From the NCBI RefSeq assembly GCF_013373795.3, contig NZ_CP088022.1, positions 3,906,001-3,970,000 on the forward strand: DNA of 64,000 nucleotides. The letters run 5' to 3'. Made by a program: the position numbers and the translations under genes. Below, one piece after another: positions 1-8,214 of this stretch (position 1 is its first letter; the number at the start of each line of letters is the position of its first letter). Below the pieces are notes generated by a model. It did not search any database. It saw nothing but the letters and a program-made list of their open reading frames with translations, and was not told the DNA's origin. The DNA comes from Bradyrhizobium quebecense (lineage in GTDB: Bacteria > Pseudomonadota > Alphaproteobacteria > Rhizobiales > Xanthobacteraceae).

Positions 1-333
1 GTCGCTCGCAAGCTGGTCGCGATCGGTATCGCCCGAGGCCTCCGCGAGCCGGATCGCGATCATCTGCGCCGCGCTGCTCCACTCATAGACGGCGGAGGCG
101 ACATCGAGGCCTTCATAGCATTGCAGGCGAATCAGCTTGCGCCCGAGCGCCGCCGACAAAACCTTTGCGATTTCGGTCTTGCCGACACCGGCCTCGCCTT
201 CCAGAAACAGCGGCCGCCCCATGCGCAGCGCGAGATAGGTCACGGTCGCCAGCGACCGTTCGGCGAGATAACCGCGCGATGTCAGCAGCTCCTCGAGCGC
301 ATCGACGGAAGTGGGTAACGCCGGTGCACTCAT
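1..333 (-). CDS. coxD: MoxR-family AAA+ ATPase, CoxD-like (partial, 5' part only)
   Basis: The first 111 codons of a gene that runs off the left edge with no stop. The start is the ATG at 331-333. A Walker A motif GEAGVGKT lies at residues 46-53, preceded by the short helical N-terminus typical of MoxR ATPases. Members of this family act as chaperone-like ATPases; in carboxydotrophs CoxD matures the Mo/Cu centre of aerobic CO dehydrogenase. It is 113 bp downstream of coxM on the same strand, which supports the CoxD assignment. Walker B and the sensor motifs lie outside the window, so the exact subfamily is inferred from the N-terminus and context. Confidence 0.85.
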   Translation of the reverse strand, partial: MSAPALPTSVDALEELLTSRGYLAERSLATVTYLALRMGRPLFLEGEAGVGKTEIAKVLSAALGRKLIRLQCYEGLDVASAVYEWSSAAQMIAIRLAEASGDTDRDQLASD

Positions 334-387
334 GGAACAGCCAGTCTTCGAACAGGGGTTAGCGAAATCACGCTGTGGATTTGGTTC

Positions 388-450
388 TTGGATCTAGACC
401 TTGCGATCTAGATCTTGGGATCTAGTGCCTTTTCGGTCCCTTGGATCTAA
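388..450. repeat. Four short GATCTA direct repeats
   Basis: Four imperfect copies of TTG(N0-1)GATCTA lie between the coxM stop and coxD, the last one covering the coxM stop codon. The copies are spaced about 13, 14 and 26 bp apart. They look like a local slippage array. No function is evident. Confidence 0.6.
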
Positions 451-1253
451 TCCTTGGCGTTGGCGGCTTCCACCGCCCTGCGCGTCAGAACGCCGATCAG
501 ATGCGCCCGGTATTCCGCACTGCCGTGCAGGTCGCTGTTCAGCCCGTCGGCCGGAACCGCGATGCCGTCGAGCACCTTGTGCGAGAAGCGCTTCTTCAGG
601 GCCTCCTCGAACGCGGCAACGCGGAACACGCCGTCGGAGCCCGCGCCGGTGACCGCGACACGCACGTCGGACGGACGCTTGGCCACGAACACACCGACCA
701 ACGCATAACGCGAGGCCTGGTTGCGGAACTTGACATAGGCCGCCTTCTTCGGCAGCGGGAACATCACCTTGGTGATGATCTCGTCGGCCTCCAGCGCAGT
801 CGAGAACAGACCCTGGAAGTATTCCTCAGCCTTCAGACGGCGCTTGTTGGTGACGATGGTGGCGCCCAGCGCCAGCACCGCGGCCGGGTAGTCGGCGGTC
901 GGGTCGTTGTTGGCGAGCGAGCCGCCGATGGTGCCGCGATGGCGCACGGCTGGATCGCCGATCATACCGGCAAGTTCGGCCAGCGCCGGGATCGCCTCGC
1001 CCACGATCGCGGAGTTCGCGACCTCGGCGTGCTTGGCGGTGGCGCCGATCACCAGCGAGCGGCCCTTCATCTCGATCGTGTCGAGACCTTCGATATGGGA
1101 GAGATCGACCAGATGCGGCGGGCTCGCGAGCCGCTGCTTCATGACCGGCACCAGCGTGTGACCGCCGGCGATCAGCTTGGCGTCCTCGTTCTTCACCAGG
1201 AGGTTGGCGGCCTGCCGTACGGTGCCGGGACGGTGATATTTGAATTCGTACAT
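447..1253 (-). CDS. coxM: CO dehydrogenase-type FAD-binding medium subunit
   Basis: A 268-residue protein of the xanthine dehydrogenase/CO dehydrogenase FAD-subunit family, full length for CoxM. Two flavin-binding motifs are visible, AGGHTL at residues 29-34 and TIGGS at 108-112. In the complete enzyme this subunit passes electrons from the 2Fe-2S clusters of CoxS to the quinone pool. The gene follows coxS by 54 bp and precedes the MoxR gene. No molybdopterin-binding large subunit (coxL) lies beside it, so the substrate could be CO or another small molecule oxidised by a related Mo-hydroxylase. Confidence 0.88.
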   Translation of the reverse strand: MYEFKYHRPGTVRQAANLLVKNEDAKLIAGGHTLVPVMKQRLASPPHLVDLSHIEGLDTIEMKGRSLVIGATAKHAEVANSAIVGEAIPALAELAGMIGDPAVRHRGTIGGSLANNDPTADYPAAVLALGATIVTNKRRLKAEEYFQGLFSTALEADEIITKVMFPLPKKAAYVKFRNQASRYALVGVFVAKRPSDVRVAVTGAGSDGVFRVAAFEEALKKRFSHKVLDGIAVPADGLNSDLHGSAEYRAHLIGVLTRRAVEAANAKD

Positions 1254-1307
1254 TGGAATGTCCTGATCGCGATCGCGATGAATTGCTGACTAGCCGTGGT
1301 CGACTTG

Positions 1308-1793
1308 TTAGGCGAGGTCCGACTTGGCCATCGCCTTCGCGCCGGCGGCAATCGAGGCCACGATGTTCTGGTAGCCGGTGCAGCGGCACAGGTTGCCTTC
1401 CAGCTCCTCGCGGATCACTTCATCGCTGAGGTCGTGGCCCTTGCGATGGACCAGGTCGACCGCGGTCATGATCATGCCCGGCGTGCAGAAGCCGCACTGC
1501 AAGCCGTGATGCTCGCGGAAGGCTTCCTGCATCGGATGCAGCGGTGCGCCGTCGGCCGCCAAGCCCTCGATGGTCTTGACCTCATGACCGTCGGCCATCA
1601 CCGCGAGCGTCGTGCAGGACTTCACCGCCTTGCCGTCCAGGTGCACGACGCAGGCGCCGCACTGCGAGGTGTCGCAGCCGACATGGGTGCCCGTCAGGCG
1701 CAGGTTTTCGCGCAGAAACTGAACCAGAAGGGTACGGGGGTCGACATTGGCGTTCACGGGGTTGCCGTTCACGATCATTGAAATCTTGGCCAT
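1308..1793 (-). CDS. coxS: 2Fe-2S small subunit of a CO dehydrogenase/xanthine dehydrogenase-type enzyme
   Basis: A 161-residue two-cluster ferredoxin subunit. The plant-type [2Fe-2S] ligands are Cys40, Cys45, Cys48 and Cys60; the second cluster uses the CGFC (100-103) and CRC (136-138) pairs. The start MAKISM at 1793 is preferred over upstream in-frame ATGs because family members begin here. It relays electrons from the Mo centre to the FAD subunit encoded next (coxM). It lies 168 bp downstream of coxG on the same strand. Confidence 0.9.
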   Translation of the reverse strand: MAKISMIVNGNPVNANVDPRTLLVQFLRENLRLTGTHVGCDTSQCGACVVHLDGKAVKSCTTLAVMADGHEVKTIEGLAADGAPLHPMQEAFREHHGLQCGFCTPGMIMTAVDLVHRKGHDLSDEVIREELEGNLCRCTGYQNIVASIAAGAKAMAKSDLA

Positions 1794-1961
1794 CAGCACT
1801 CTCTTATCTGCGCCACCGCATATCGGCGAAGCAGGCGGTTTAAAATCATTCCAGACGGCATAATATGGGCGCGCCCCGCGATGGGCAACCTTTGGAGCCA
1901 CCCATCCAGGACATAACGGGAAGCCTTGGCCGGACCCAGATAGTCCAACCGGAAAGCAGGC

Positions 1962-2408
1962 CTAACCCTGCACCGCCTTTGCAAAATTTGCAAAGAATTC
2001 ATCGGCCAGCTTCTTGGCGGCGCCGTTGATCAGGCGCTGGCCGAGCTGGGCGAGCTTGCCGCCAATCTGCGCCTCCACGTTGTAGCTCAGAAGCGTGCCG
2101 CCATCCTTGTCGGCGAGGCCGACTGTGGCGCCGCCCTTGGCGAAGCCGGCGACCCCGCCCTCGCCTTCACCCGAGATCTTGTAGCCGTTCGGCGGATCGA
2201 GATCGCTCAAGGTGACCTTGCCCTTGAAGCGGGCCGACACCGGGCCGACCTTCATTTTCGCGGTGGCGCGGAAGCCGCCCTCGTCGGTCTTCTCCAGCTC
2301 TTCGCAGCCGGGAATGCAGGCCTTCAACACTTCGGGATCGTTGAGCTTGTCCCACACAGCCTGGCGCGGCGCTGCAAGCTGGACTTCGCCGGTCATCGTC
2401 ATGGCCAT
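1962..2408 (-). CDS. coxG: CoxG-family protein (SRPBCC fold)
   Basis: A 148-residue protein of the CoxG/SRPBCC ligand-binding fold. It has the family's N-terminal pattern (MTGEVQLAAPRQAVWDKLND) and a central segment rich in Gly. CoxG proteins are needed for membrane attachment or maturation of CO dehydrogenase in carboxydotrophs, and may carry menaquinone in related systems. The start at 2408 is fixed by a perfect AGGAGG six bases upstream (complement of 2415-2420). It is the first gene of the minus-strand cox cluster and is divergent from pcaB. Confidence 0.88.
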   Translation of the reverse strand: MAMTMTGEVQLAAPRQAVWDKLNDPEVLKACIPGCEELEKTDEGGFRATAKMKVGPVSARFKGKVTLSDLDPPNGYKISGEGEGGVAGFAKGGATVGLADKDGGTLLSYNVEAQIGGKLAQLGQRLINGAAKKLADEFFANFAKAVQG

Positions 2409-2618
2409 GGGGGACCTCCTTGATCGCAAGAAACCTTTTCCCCCAAGTAAAGCAGCCCGGGCGCAAAGGAAAGGCCACCTTGGGAGGATGAGCGATGCAT
2501 ATTCGCAACCGCAGCAAGCCAAGCGCATCGTTCACGAAATCGCGCGGTCCGCTTGCCGAATATGACGGCAGCGCAGGGGCATTGGCAGCGACGCGCAGGA
2601 GTGGTTAGGTCGCGCGCC

Positions 2619-3974
2619 ATGAGCACAGCCCTCTCCCCCCTGCTTGCGCCGATGCTGTCGAGCGCCGCGATGCGCGCGGTGTGCGACGACTCCGCCACCC
2701 TGCAGAACATGCTGGATTTCGAGGCGGCGCTGGCCCGCGCCGAGGTGGCCTGCGGCGTGATTCCCGCAGCCAGCGCGGGACCGATTGCCGCGGCCTGCAA
2801 GGCCGAATCATTCGACCTCGCCGCGCTGGCCGATGCCGCGACGCGATCTGGCAATCTGGCGATCCCGCTGGTCAAGGCCCTGACCGCTGACGTCGCCAAG
2901 GCCGATGCCGAGGCGGCGCGTTACGTGCATTGGGGCGCGACCAGCCAGGACGTCATCGATACGGCGACCATGCTGACCTTGCGCGCCGGCATCGATGCGC
3001 TGCTCGCGGACCTCGACCGCGCCGTTGCGGGCTTTGCCGGGCTCGCACACGCCCACCGCGACACCGCAATGGTGGCGCGGACCTGGCTGCAGCACGCGCT
3101 GCCGATGCCGTTCGGCCTCAAGCTCGCCGAATATGCCGCGGCGCTGCATCGCTCGCGCAAGCGCTTGCTGCGCCTGCGCCGCGAAACCCTGGCACTGCAA
3201 TTCGGCGGCGCCGCGGGGACGCTCGCCGCGCTCGGCGACAAGGGCCTCGCGGTCGCGGCAACCCTCGCGAAAGAGATCGACCTGCCTCTGCCCGATGCGC
3301 CCTGGCACACCCACCGCGACCGCATCGCGGAGGCGGCGTCGGTGTTCGCGATCCTCGCCGGCAGCTGCGGCAAGATCGCGCGCGACATTTCGCTGATGAT
3401 GCAGACCGATGTCGGCGAGGCCTTCGAGCCGGCCGGCGCCGGCCGCGGCGGCTCCTCCACCATGCCGCACAAGCGCAATCCGGTGGCGGCCGCAAGCGCG
3501 CTGGGCGCCGCGACCATGGCGCCGAACCTCGCTGCCACGATCTTCGCCGCGCAGGTCCAGGACCATGAGCGCAGCGCAGGCCCGTGGCATGCGGAATGGC
3601 CGACCTTGCCGGGCCTGATGCTGGTGACCTCAGGCGCACTCGCCGCGACAGTCGATCTCGCCGAAGGGCTCGAGGTCGATGCGGCGCGGATGCGCGTCAA
3701 CCTCGATGCGACGCATGGGCTGATCATGGCGGAAGCCGTCACCTTTGCCCTCGCCGACAAGATCGGCAAGAGCGACGCCCATCATCTGATCGAGGCCGCC
3801 AGCAAGAAAGCGGTCGCGGAGAAGAAGCATCTGCGCGACGTGCTGTCGGCGGATGCCAAGATCTCCGCGCATCTCGACGACAAGCGTATCGCAGAGCTGT
3901 TCGAGCCGATGGCCTATCAGGGCGCCTCGCAGGCGCTGATCGACCGGCTGCTGGCTTCACTGGACGACAGATAG
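2619..3974 (+). CDS. pcaB: 3-carboxy-cis,cis-muconate cycloisomerase
   Basis: A 451-residue member of the fumarase/aspartase superfamily. The signature GGSSTMPHKRNP lies near residue 280 and is the pcaB form of the loop. The enzyme converts 3-carboxy-cis,cis-muconate to 4-carboxymuconolactone in the protocatechuate branch of the beta-ketoadipate pathway. The next genes, pcaD and pcaC, catalyse the following steps, which fixes the function. The ATG at 2619 is taken as the start because family members begin with this short Ser/Leu-rich segment; an in-frame ATG exists at 2553. No pcaGH is in the window. Confidence 0.92.
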   Translation: MSTALSPLLAPMLSSAAMRAVCDDSATLQNMLDFEAALARAEVACGVIPAASAGPIAAACKAESFDLAALADAATRSGNLAIPLVKALTADVAKADAEAARYVHWGATSQDVIDTATMLTLRAGIDALLADLDRAVAGFAGLAHAHRDTAMVARTWLQHALPMPFGLKLAEYAAALHRSRKRLLRLRRETLALQFGGAAGTLAALGDKGLAVAATLAKEIDLPLPDAPWHTHRDRIAEAASVFAILAGSCGKIARDISLMMQTDVGEAFEPAGAGRGGSSTMPHKRNPVAAASALGAATMAPNLAATIFAAQVQDHERSAGPWHAEWPTLPGLMLVTSGALAATVDLAEGLEVDAARMRVNLDATHGLIMAEAVTFALADKIGKSDAHHLIEAASKKAVAEKKHLRDVLSADAKISAHLDDKRIAELFEPMAYQGASQALIDRLLASLDDR

Positions 3975-4026
3975 CGACGGCGTGAAGCAACGACGCGCTT
4001 CGCCGCACATGACGAGGGGATAACAT

Positions 4027-4809
4027 ATGCCGATGATCAACGCCGACGGATGCCTGCTCAACGTCCAGGTGGATGGCCGCGACGGCGGACCGACCGTGAT
4101 GCTGTCGAACTCGCTCGGCTGCACCTTGCAGATGTGGGAGCCGCAGATGAAGGCGCTGACGCAGATGTTCCGCGTCATCCGCTACGACCGCCGCGGCCAC
4201 GGCAAGTCCGGCGTGCCGGCCGGTCCCTACTCGATGGAGCGGTTCGGCCGCGACGTGCTGGCGATCCTCGACGACCTCAACATCGAGAAGGTGCATTGGT
4301 GCGGCCTGTCGATGGGCGGCATGGTCGGGCAATGGCTCGGCGCCAACGCTCCTGAAAGATTCGGCAAGATCATCCTCGCCAACACCGCCTGCTATTATCC
4401 CGATCCGACCAACTGGCTGAACCGCATCAAGGCGGTGAAGGAAGGCGGCATCGCCGCGGTCGCCGACACCGTGATCGCGGGCTGGCTGACTGCCGACTTC
4501 CGCGAGCGCGAACCAGAAACCACGGCGCGCATGAAGGCGATGCTGCTCGCCTCTCCCGTCGAGGGCTATCTCGCCTGCTGCGAGGCGCTCTCGACGCTCG
4601 ACCAACGTGCGCTGCTGCCTGGGATCAAGAGCCCGACGCTGGTGATCGCAGGCAAGCAGGACATGGCGACGCCGGTGTCGGCGGGTGAGATGATCCGCAG
4701 CGGCATTCCCGGCGCCAGCATGACACTGCTGGACGCCGCGCACATCTCCAATGTCGAGCAGTCGCACGCCTTCACCGAAGCCGTAGTCGGCTTCCTGACG
4801 CAACGGTAA
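4027..4809 (+). CDS. pcaD: 3-oxoadipate enol-lactonase
   Basis: A 260-residue alpha/beta hydrolase, full length for PcaD. The catalytic triad is visible: Ser95 in GLSMGG (93-98), Asp212 in AGKQD and His239 in DAAH. An oxyanion-hole loop (SNSLG) lies near residue 27. It hydrolyses 3-oxoadipate enol-lactone to 3-oxoadipate. It starts 52 bp after pcaB and is followed by a palindromic repeat and then pcaC, so the three genes probably form one operon. Confidence 0.92.
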   Translation: MPMINADGCLLNVQVDGRDGGPTVMLSNSLGCTLQMWEPQMKALTQMFRVIRYDRRGHGKSGVPAGPYSMERFGRDVLAILDDLNIEKVHWCGLSMGGMVGQWLGANAPERFGKIILANTACYYPDPTNWLNRIKAVKEGGIAAVADTVIAGWLTADFREREPETTARMKAMLLASPVEGYLACCEALSTLDQRALLPGIKSPTLVIAGKQDMATPVSAGEMIRSGIPGASMTLLDAAHISNVEQSHAFTEAVVGFLTQR

Positions 4810-4819
4810 CAGCAAAGAG

Positions 4820-4898
4820 CGTCATTGCGAGGAGCGAAGCGACGAAGCAATCCACGTCTCCGCCAGCGGTGAAATGGATTGCTTCGCTCGCAATGACG
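4820..4898. repeat. Palindromic intergenic repeat inside the pca operon
   Basis: An imperfect inverted repeat. The left arm (4820-4853) begins CGTCATTGCGAG and ends AAGCAATCCA; the right arm (4875-4898) is nearly its complement, so the transcript could form a long hairpin. This sequence type is dispersed between genes in Bradyrhizobium genomes. It separates pcaD from pcaC and could affect mRNA processing between them. Confidence 0.75.
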
Positions 4899-4911
4899 AG
4901 GAGGAACTTCG

Positions 4912-5304
4912 ATGGACGATAATCAGCGCCGCGACGACGGCATGACGCAGCGCCGCAAGGTGCTGGGCAATGAATGGGTCGACAAGTCGATCAAGAACCG
5001 CAATGCGTTCAACACCGACTTTCAGGACCTGATCACACGCTACGCCTGGGGTGACATCTGGACCCGGCCGCATTTCGATCACCGCACCCGCCGCGTGCTC
5101 GTGATCGGCACCATGGTCGCGCTCGGCCAGTGGGACGAATTCCGCCTGCATGTGCGCGCCGCACTCAGCGAAGGCGGCTTCACGCCCGAGGACATCAAGG
5201 AGATCCTGCTGCAGCAGGCGATCTATTGCGGCGTGCCCGCGGCTAATCACGCCGTCAAGGAAGCCGGCGCGATCATTGCCGAGCTAGGGCTGCTGAAGGG
5301 ATAG
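4912..5304 (+). CDS. pcaC: 4-carboxymuconolactone decarboxylase
   Basis: A 130-residue AhpD-like protein, the usual length for stand-alone PcaC. The N-terminal WVDKSIKNRN segment and the C-terminal ILLQQAIYCGVPAANHA segment are characteristic of the decarboxylase family. It converts 4-carboxymuconolactone to 3-oxoadipate enol-lactone, the substrate of PcaD. A purine-rich GAGGAGG sits just upstream of the ATG. Its last 21 bases overlap the end of the convergent membrane-protein gene. Confidence 0.92.
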   Translation: MDDNQRRDDGMTQRRKVLGNEWVDKSIKNRNAFNTDFQDLITRYAWGDIWTRPHFDHRTRRVLVIGTMVALGQWDEFRLHVRAALSEGGFTPEDIKEILLQQAIYCGVPAANHAVKEAGAIIAELGLLKG

Positions 5305-5811
5305 CCCGCTCGCCGGCGCCCCCGCCTCGACGGCAGGAGTGACGGCAGCTCGCTTCGGCGAGGTCTCGAACAGCATCACGATCGCGGTGCCGAGCAGCAT
5401 CAGAAGCTCGGATGCATGCATCCGCATCGCTTCGATCTCGCCGACCTTGGAGGCCATCATCATGCTGGCGAAGCTCAGCACGCTGCCGAGGCAGAGCGCC
5501 ACCGCAAGCGCCTCGTCGGCGCCACTGCTGTTTCTGCGCAGCGGCGAGAACGCTGCCATCGCGAGGAACACCGCGAAGAACGCCACCACCGTGATCCGCG
5601 CAAGCGCCAACAGCCATGCGAGCCGCACCGTCGCCATCTTGCCGAGGTGCAGATAGTCGCTCGCATACAGCGCGATCGACACGCTCGGCCGCTCATAGAG
5701 GCCGTGGATCGGCGACACCATGATGCTGAACGCGATGATGGTCCAGACCGGAATGAAATAGGCCGCAAGCAGAGCGCCGTTGAAGGAGCTGATCCGCCAG
5801 TTGCTCGACAT
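5284..5811 (-). CDS. Hypothetical membrane protein, four predicted helices
   Basis: A 175-residue hydrophobic protein of no family I recognise. Predicted membrane segments lie near residues 10-33, 62-87, 101-124 and 130-150, with a short soluble C-terminal tail. The second helix is rich in Val, Ala and Phe. It is convergent with pcaC and overlaps it by 21 bp. Nothing in the sequence points to a substrate. Its length and clean start (MSSNWRI) support a real gene. Confidence 0.65.
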   Translation of the reverse strand: MSSNWRISSFNGALLAAYFIPVWTIIAFSIMVSPIHGLYERPSVSIALYASDYLHLGKMATVRLAWLLALARITVVAFFAVFLAMAAFSPLRRNSSGADEALAVALCLGSVLSFASMMMASKVGEIEAMRMHASELLMLLGTAIVMLFETSPKRAAVTPAVEAGAPASGLSLQQP

Positions 5812-6003
5812 TGCCGCTTCCCGCTTCTCTCCGGCGCCTTTGGATCGGCGACGGTTCAGCCTGCGAGGTAACGCCGATCGATTGCCGGCAGCAATTTAAA
5901 CCCTTTGTTAAGGTTAAGCGCGGTGCGATGGTTCCGGATCGATGCGATCGGGCCAGGCCAGGATCTGCCCAGCACCTGCGCCGGCCGGGATAAAGGGGGT
6001 AAA

Positions 6004-6762
6004 ATGAGCGAAAGAACCCGCATTTTCGTCGCGACGCCCTGCTTCGGCGGCGACCTTAAGATGGCCTATGTGCTGTCTGCCCTGAAGCTTCAGGCCGTGG
6101 CCACTGCCCGGGGCATCGACATCCAGTTCCACCTGATAGGAAACGAATCGCTGATCGTGTGCGCCCGGAACGAACTGGCCCACCAGTTCCTTGTATCCGG
6201 CGCCAGCCATCTGCTGTTCATCGATGCCGATATCGGGTTCGAACCCGAGGCCGTGTTCCGGCTGCTGGATTGCGGCGCCGATGTTTCGGCCGCAGCCTAC
6301 CCGCTCAAGCACATCGATTGGGAAAAGGTGCAGCGGGCTGCGGACGCCAAGCGCAAGAACCTCTCGTCATCCTCGCTGGACTATGTCGTCACATGGGAAG
6401 GCGACCAGATCACGGCTCGCGGCGATGGCTTCGCCAAGGTCCGATATGCCGGAACCGGCTTCCTGATGATGAAGCGATCCGCCCTCGTCAGGCTGTGCGA
6501 CGCCCATCCCGAGCTCAAATATCGGGCGAACCACAAGAGCAACGACTTGAACACCGGCGACTTGGTTCGCGCCGACCTCGGCCGTGTCTCGCTGTTCGAA
6601 TGCATGATCGACAAGACGACCGGCGAGTATTTGTCCGAAGATTACGCCTTCTGCCGGCGCTGGCTCGACCTCGGCGGCGAAATCTGGCTGGACCTTCGAA
6701 GCGAGCTTACGCATTTCGGTTCATATGCCTTCCGCGGCCGCTTCGCCGATCAGCTGGCCTGA
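6004..6762 (+). CDS. Glycosyltransferase-like protein (GT-A type)
   Basis: A 252-residue soluble protein. An N-terminal Rossmann-like strand (IFVATPCFGG) is followed by FIDADIGF near residue 75, a DxD motif expected to bind a metal-nucleotide-sugar. The C-terminal part has YLSEDYAFCRR, like the acidic ED catalytic region of GT-A enzymes. The start at 6004 follows an AAAGGGGG ribosome site. The acceptor and donor cannot be read from sequence and no other polysaccharide genes adjoin it. It stands alone, 190 bp from its upstream neighbour. Confidence 0.72.
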   Translation: MSERTRIFVATPCFGGDLKMAYVLSALKLQAVATARGIDIQFHLIGNESLIVCARNELAHQFLVSGASHLLFIDADIGFEPEAVFRLLDCGADVSAAAYPLKHIDWEKVQRAADAKRKNLSSSSLDYVVTWEGDQITARGDGFAKVRYAGTGFLMMKRSALVRLCDAHPELKYRANHKSNDLNTGDLVRADLGRVSLFECMIDKTTGEYLSEDYAFCRRWLDLGGEIWLDLRSELTHFGSYAFRGRFADQLA

Positions 6763-6805
6763 GCAACACAGGCAGAAGCGGAAGACCCAACGAAATAGAA
6801 ATCCC

Positions 6806-6836
6806 GAACAAAAAGGCCTCGCCGTTCGGCGAGGCC
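6806..6836 (-). terminator. Intrinsic terminator for the Gln-rich small gene
   Basis: A perfect 9-bp stem GGCCTCGCC / GGCGAGGCC (6815-6823 and 6828-6836) with a GTTC loop. On the minus strand it is followed by a run of T (complement of 6810-6814). It lies just downstream of the 47-residue gene ending at 6865. Confidence 0.8.
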
Positions 6837-6864
6837 CTTGTGTTGCATCTGCTCTTGCGCCGAA

Positions 6865-7008
6865 CTAGCGCTCCGGATTGGGCTTCTGGCCCTGCCGGCC
6901 GGGATCCTGCTGCTGCTGGCCGGGCTTCTGGCCGCCGCCCTGCTGCTGACCGGGCTTCTGACTCGGGTTCTGGTTCTGCTGGCCGGGGTTCTGGTTCTGA
7001 TTGCTCAT
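6865..7008 (-). CDS. Small Gln/Gly/Pro-rich protein (47 aa)
   Basis: A 47-residue ORF starting at the ATG 7006-7008. It is made almost entirely of Gln, Gly, Pro, Asn and Lys, with repeated units of the type N-P-G-Q-Q and Q-K-P-G-Q-Q. There is no hydrophobic segment, so it should be intrinsically disordered and cytoplasmic. A clear intrinsic terminator follows it and an EcfG-like promoter candidate precedes it by 37 bases, which argues for real expression. Its low complexity means homology cannot be judged by eye. A stress-related role is suggested only by the promoter. Confidence 0.62.
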   Translation of the reverse strand: MSNQNQNPGQQNQNPSQKPGQQQGGGQKPGQQQQDPGRQGQKPNPER

Positions 7009-7044
7009 TCGCTTAACTCCCTTTGCTTTCATCAAGCTCGGGAC

Positions 7045-7069
7045 AACGCACCGTCAGGACCGCGGTTGC
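7045..7069 (-). promoter_or_regulatory. Candidate EcfG-type promoter, one mismatch
   Basis: On the minus strand the sequence reads GCAAC, 16 bases, CGTT. The alphaproteobacterial general-stress sigma factor EcfG recognises GGAAC-N16/17-CGTT, so this matches except for one base in the -35 box. It ends 37 bases before the start of the Gln-rich gene at 7008. Confidence 0.35.
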
Positions 7070-7286
7070 TCGGGGAACACGGGTTCCGGCGCGATCATTG
7101 CAAGGCAACGAGGTGTCGACCCTGTGACATCGGAACCGCACCCGCCGAAGTAGTTATGTACAAGCCCTCGTCTGCTGCTGCCACGCTGTTGCCGCCGCCG
7201 GGGTTCCACTGTTAGAAAATACCACGACGCGACGGATCAGGCTGCCGGGGGCCCTCGGCGCGTCACCCCTCGAGTTACGGCAGCGC

Positions 7287-8204
7287 ATGGATTATTTCGC
7301 CCAGCAACTGATCAACGGCCTCGTGCTCGGTTCGATCTACGGCCTGATCGCCATCGGCTACACGATGGTCTACGGCATCGTCGGCATGATCAACTTCGCC
7401 CATGGCGACATCTTCATGATCGGCGGCTTCATCGCGCTGATTTCGTTCCTGGTGCTGGTGTCGCTCGGCCTCACCGCGATCCCCCTGATCCTTCTGATCG
7501 TGCTGCTGGTCTCGATGGCGATCACCGCGCTCTATGGCTGGACCATCGAGCGCATCGCCTACCGGCCCTTGCGGCATTCGTTCCGCCTGGCGCCGATGCT
7601 GTCGGCGATCGGCATGTCGTTCGTGCTGACCAACTTCTCGCAGGTGTCACAGGGTGCGCGCGTCAAGCCGGTGCCGCCGATCATCACCGGCGGCTACACG
7701 CTGCATGAGGGCGCGCAAGGCTTCGCCGTGCAGCTCTCCAACGTCCAGATCATGGTCGTGCTCGCCACCATCGTGGTGCTGGCGCTGTTCACCTGGCTGG
7801 TGTCGCGCACCCGGCTCGGGCGCGACATGCGCGCCTGCGAGCAGGACCAGACCATGGCCGCACTGCTCGGCGTCGACGTCGACCGCACTATCTCGATGAC
7901 CTTCGTGATCGGTGCCGCGCTCGCCGCCGTCGCCGGCATGATGTACCTGCTGTATTATGGCCTGGTCGATTTCTTCATGGGCTTCGTCGCCGGCATCAAG
8001 GCGTTCACCGCCGCCGTGCTCGGCGGCATCGGCTCGCTGCCGGGCGCGATGCTCGGCGGGCTTGCGATCGGTCTGATCGAGACGTTCTGGTCGGCCTATT
8101 TCTCGGTGGAATACAAGGACGTCGCCGCGTTCTCGATCCTGATCGTGGTGCTGATCTTCATGCCGACCGGCCTGCTTGGCCGTCCCGAAGTCGAAAAAGT
8201 CTGA
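7287..8204 (+). CDS. livH: Branched-chain amino-acid ABC transporter permease LivH
   Basis: A 305-residue inner-membrane permease with about eight hydrophobic segments. The N-terminal pattern (QQLINGLVLGSIYGLIAIGYT) and GMINFAHGD near residue 40 are diagnostic of LivH. It forms the membrane channel together with LivM. It opens a five-gene cluster, livH-M-G-F-K, with tight or overlapping junctions. The actual amino acid or amide carried cannot be told from sequence. Confidence 0.93.
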   Translation: MDYFAQQLINGLVLGSIYGLIAIGYTMVYGIVGMINFAHGDIFMIGGFIALISFLVLVSLGLTAIPLILLIVLLVSMAITALYGWTIERIAYRPLRHSFRLAPMLSAIGMSFVLTNFSQVSQGARVKPVPPIITGGYTLHEGAQGFAVQLSNVQIMVVLATIVVLALFTWLVSRTRLGRDMRACEQDQTMAALLGVDVDRTISMTFVIGAALAAVAGMMYLLYYGLVDFFMGFVAGIKAFTAAVLGGIGSLPGAMLGGLAIGLIETFWSAYFSVEYKDVAAFSILIVVLIFMPTGLLGRPEVEKV

Positions 8205-8214
8205 CAGGCACTTC

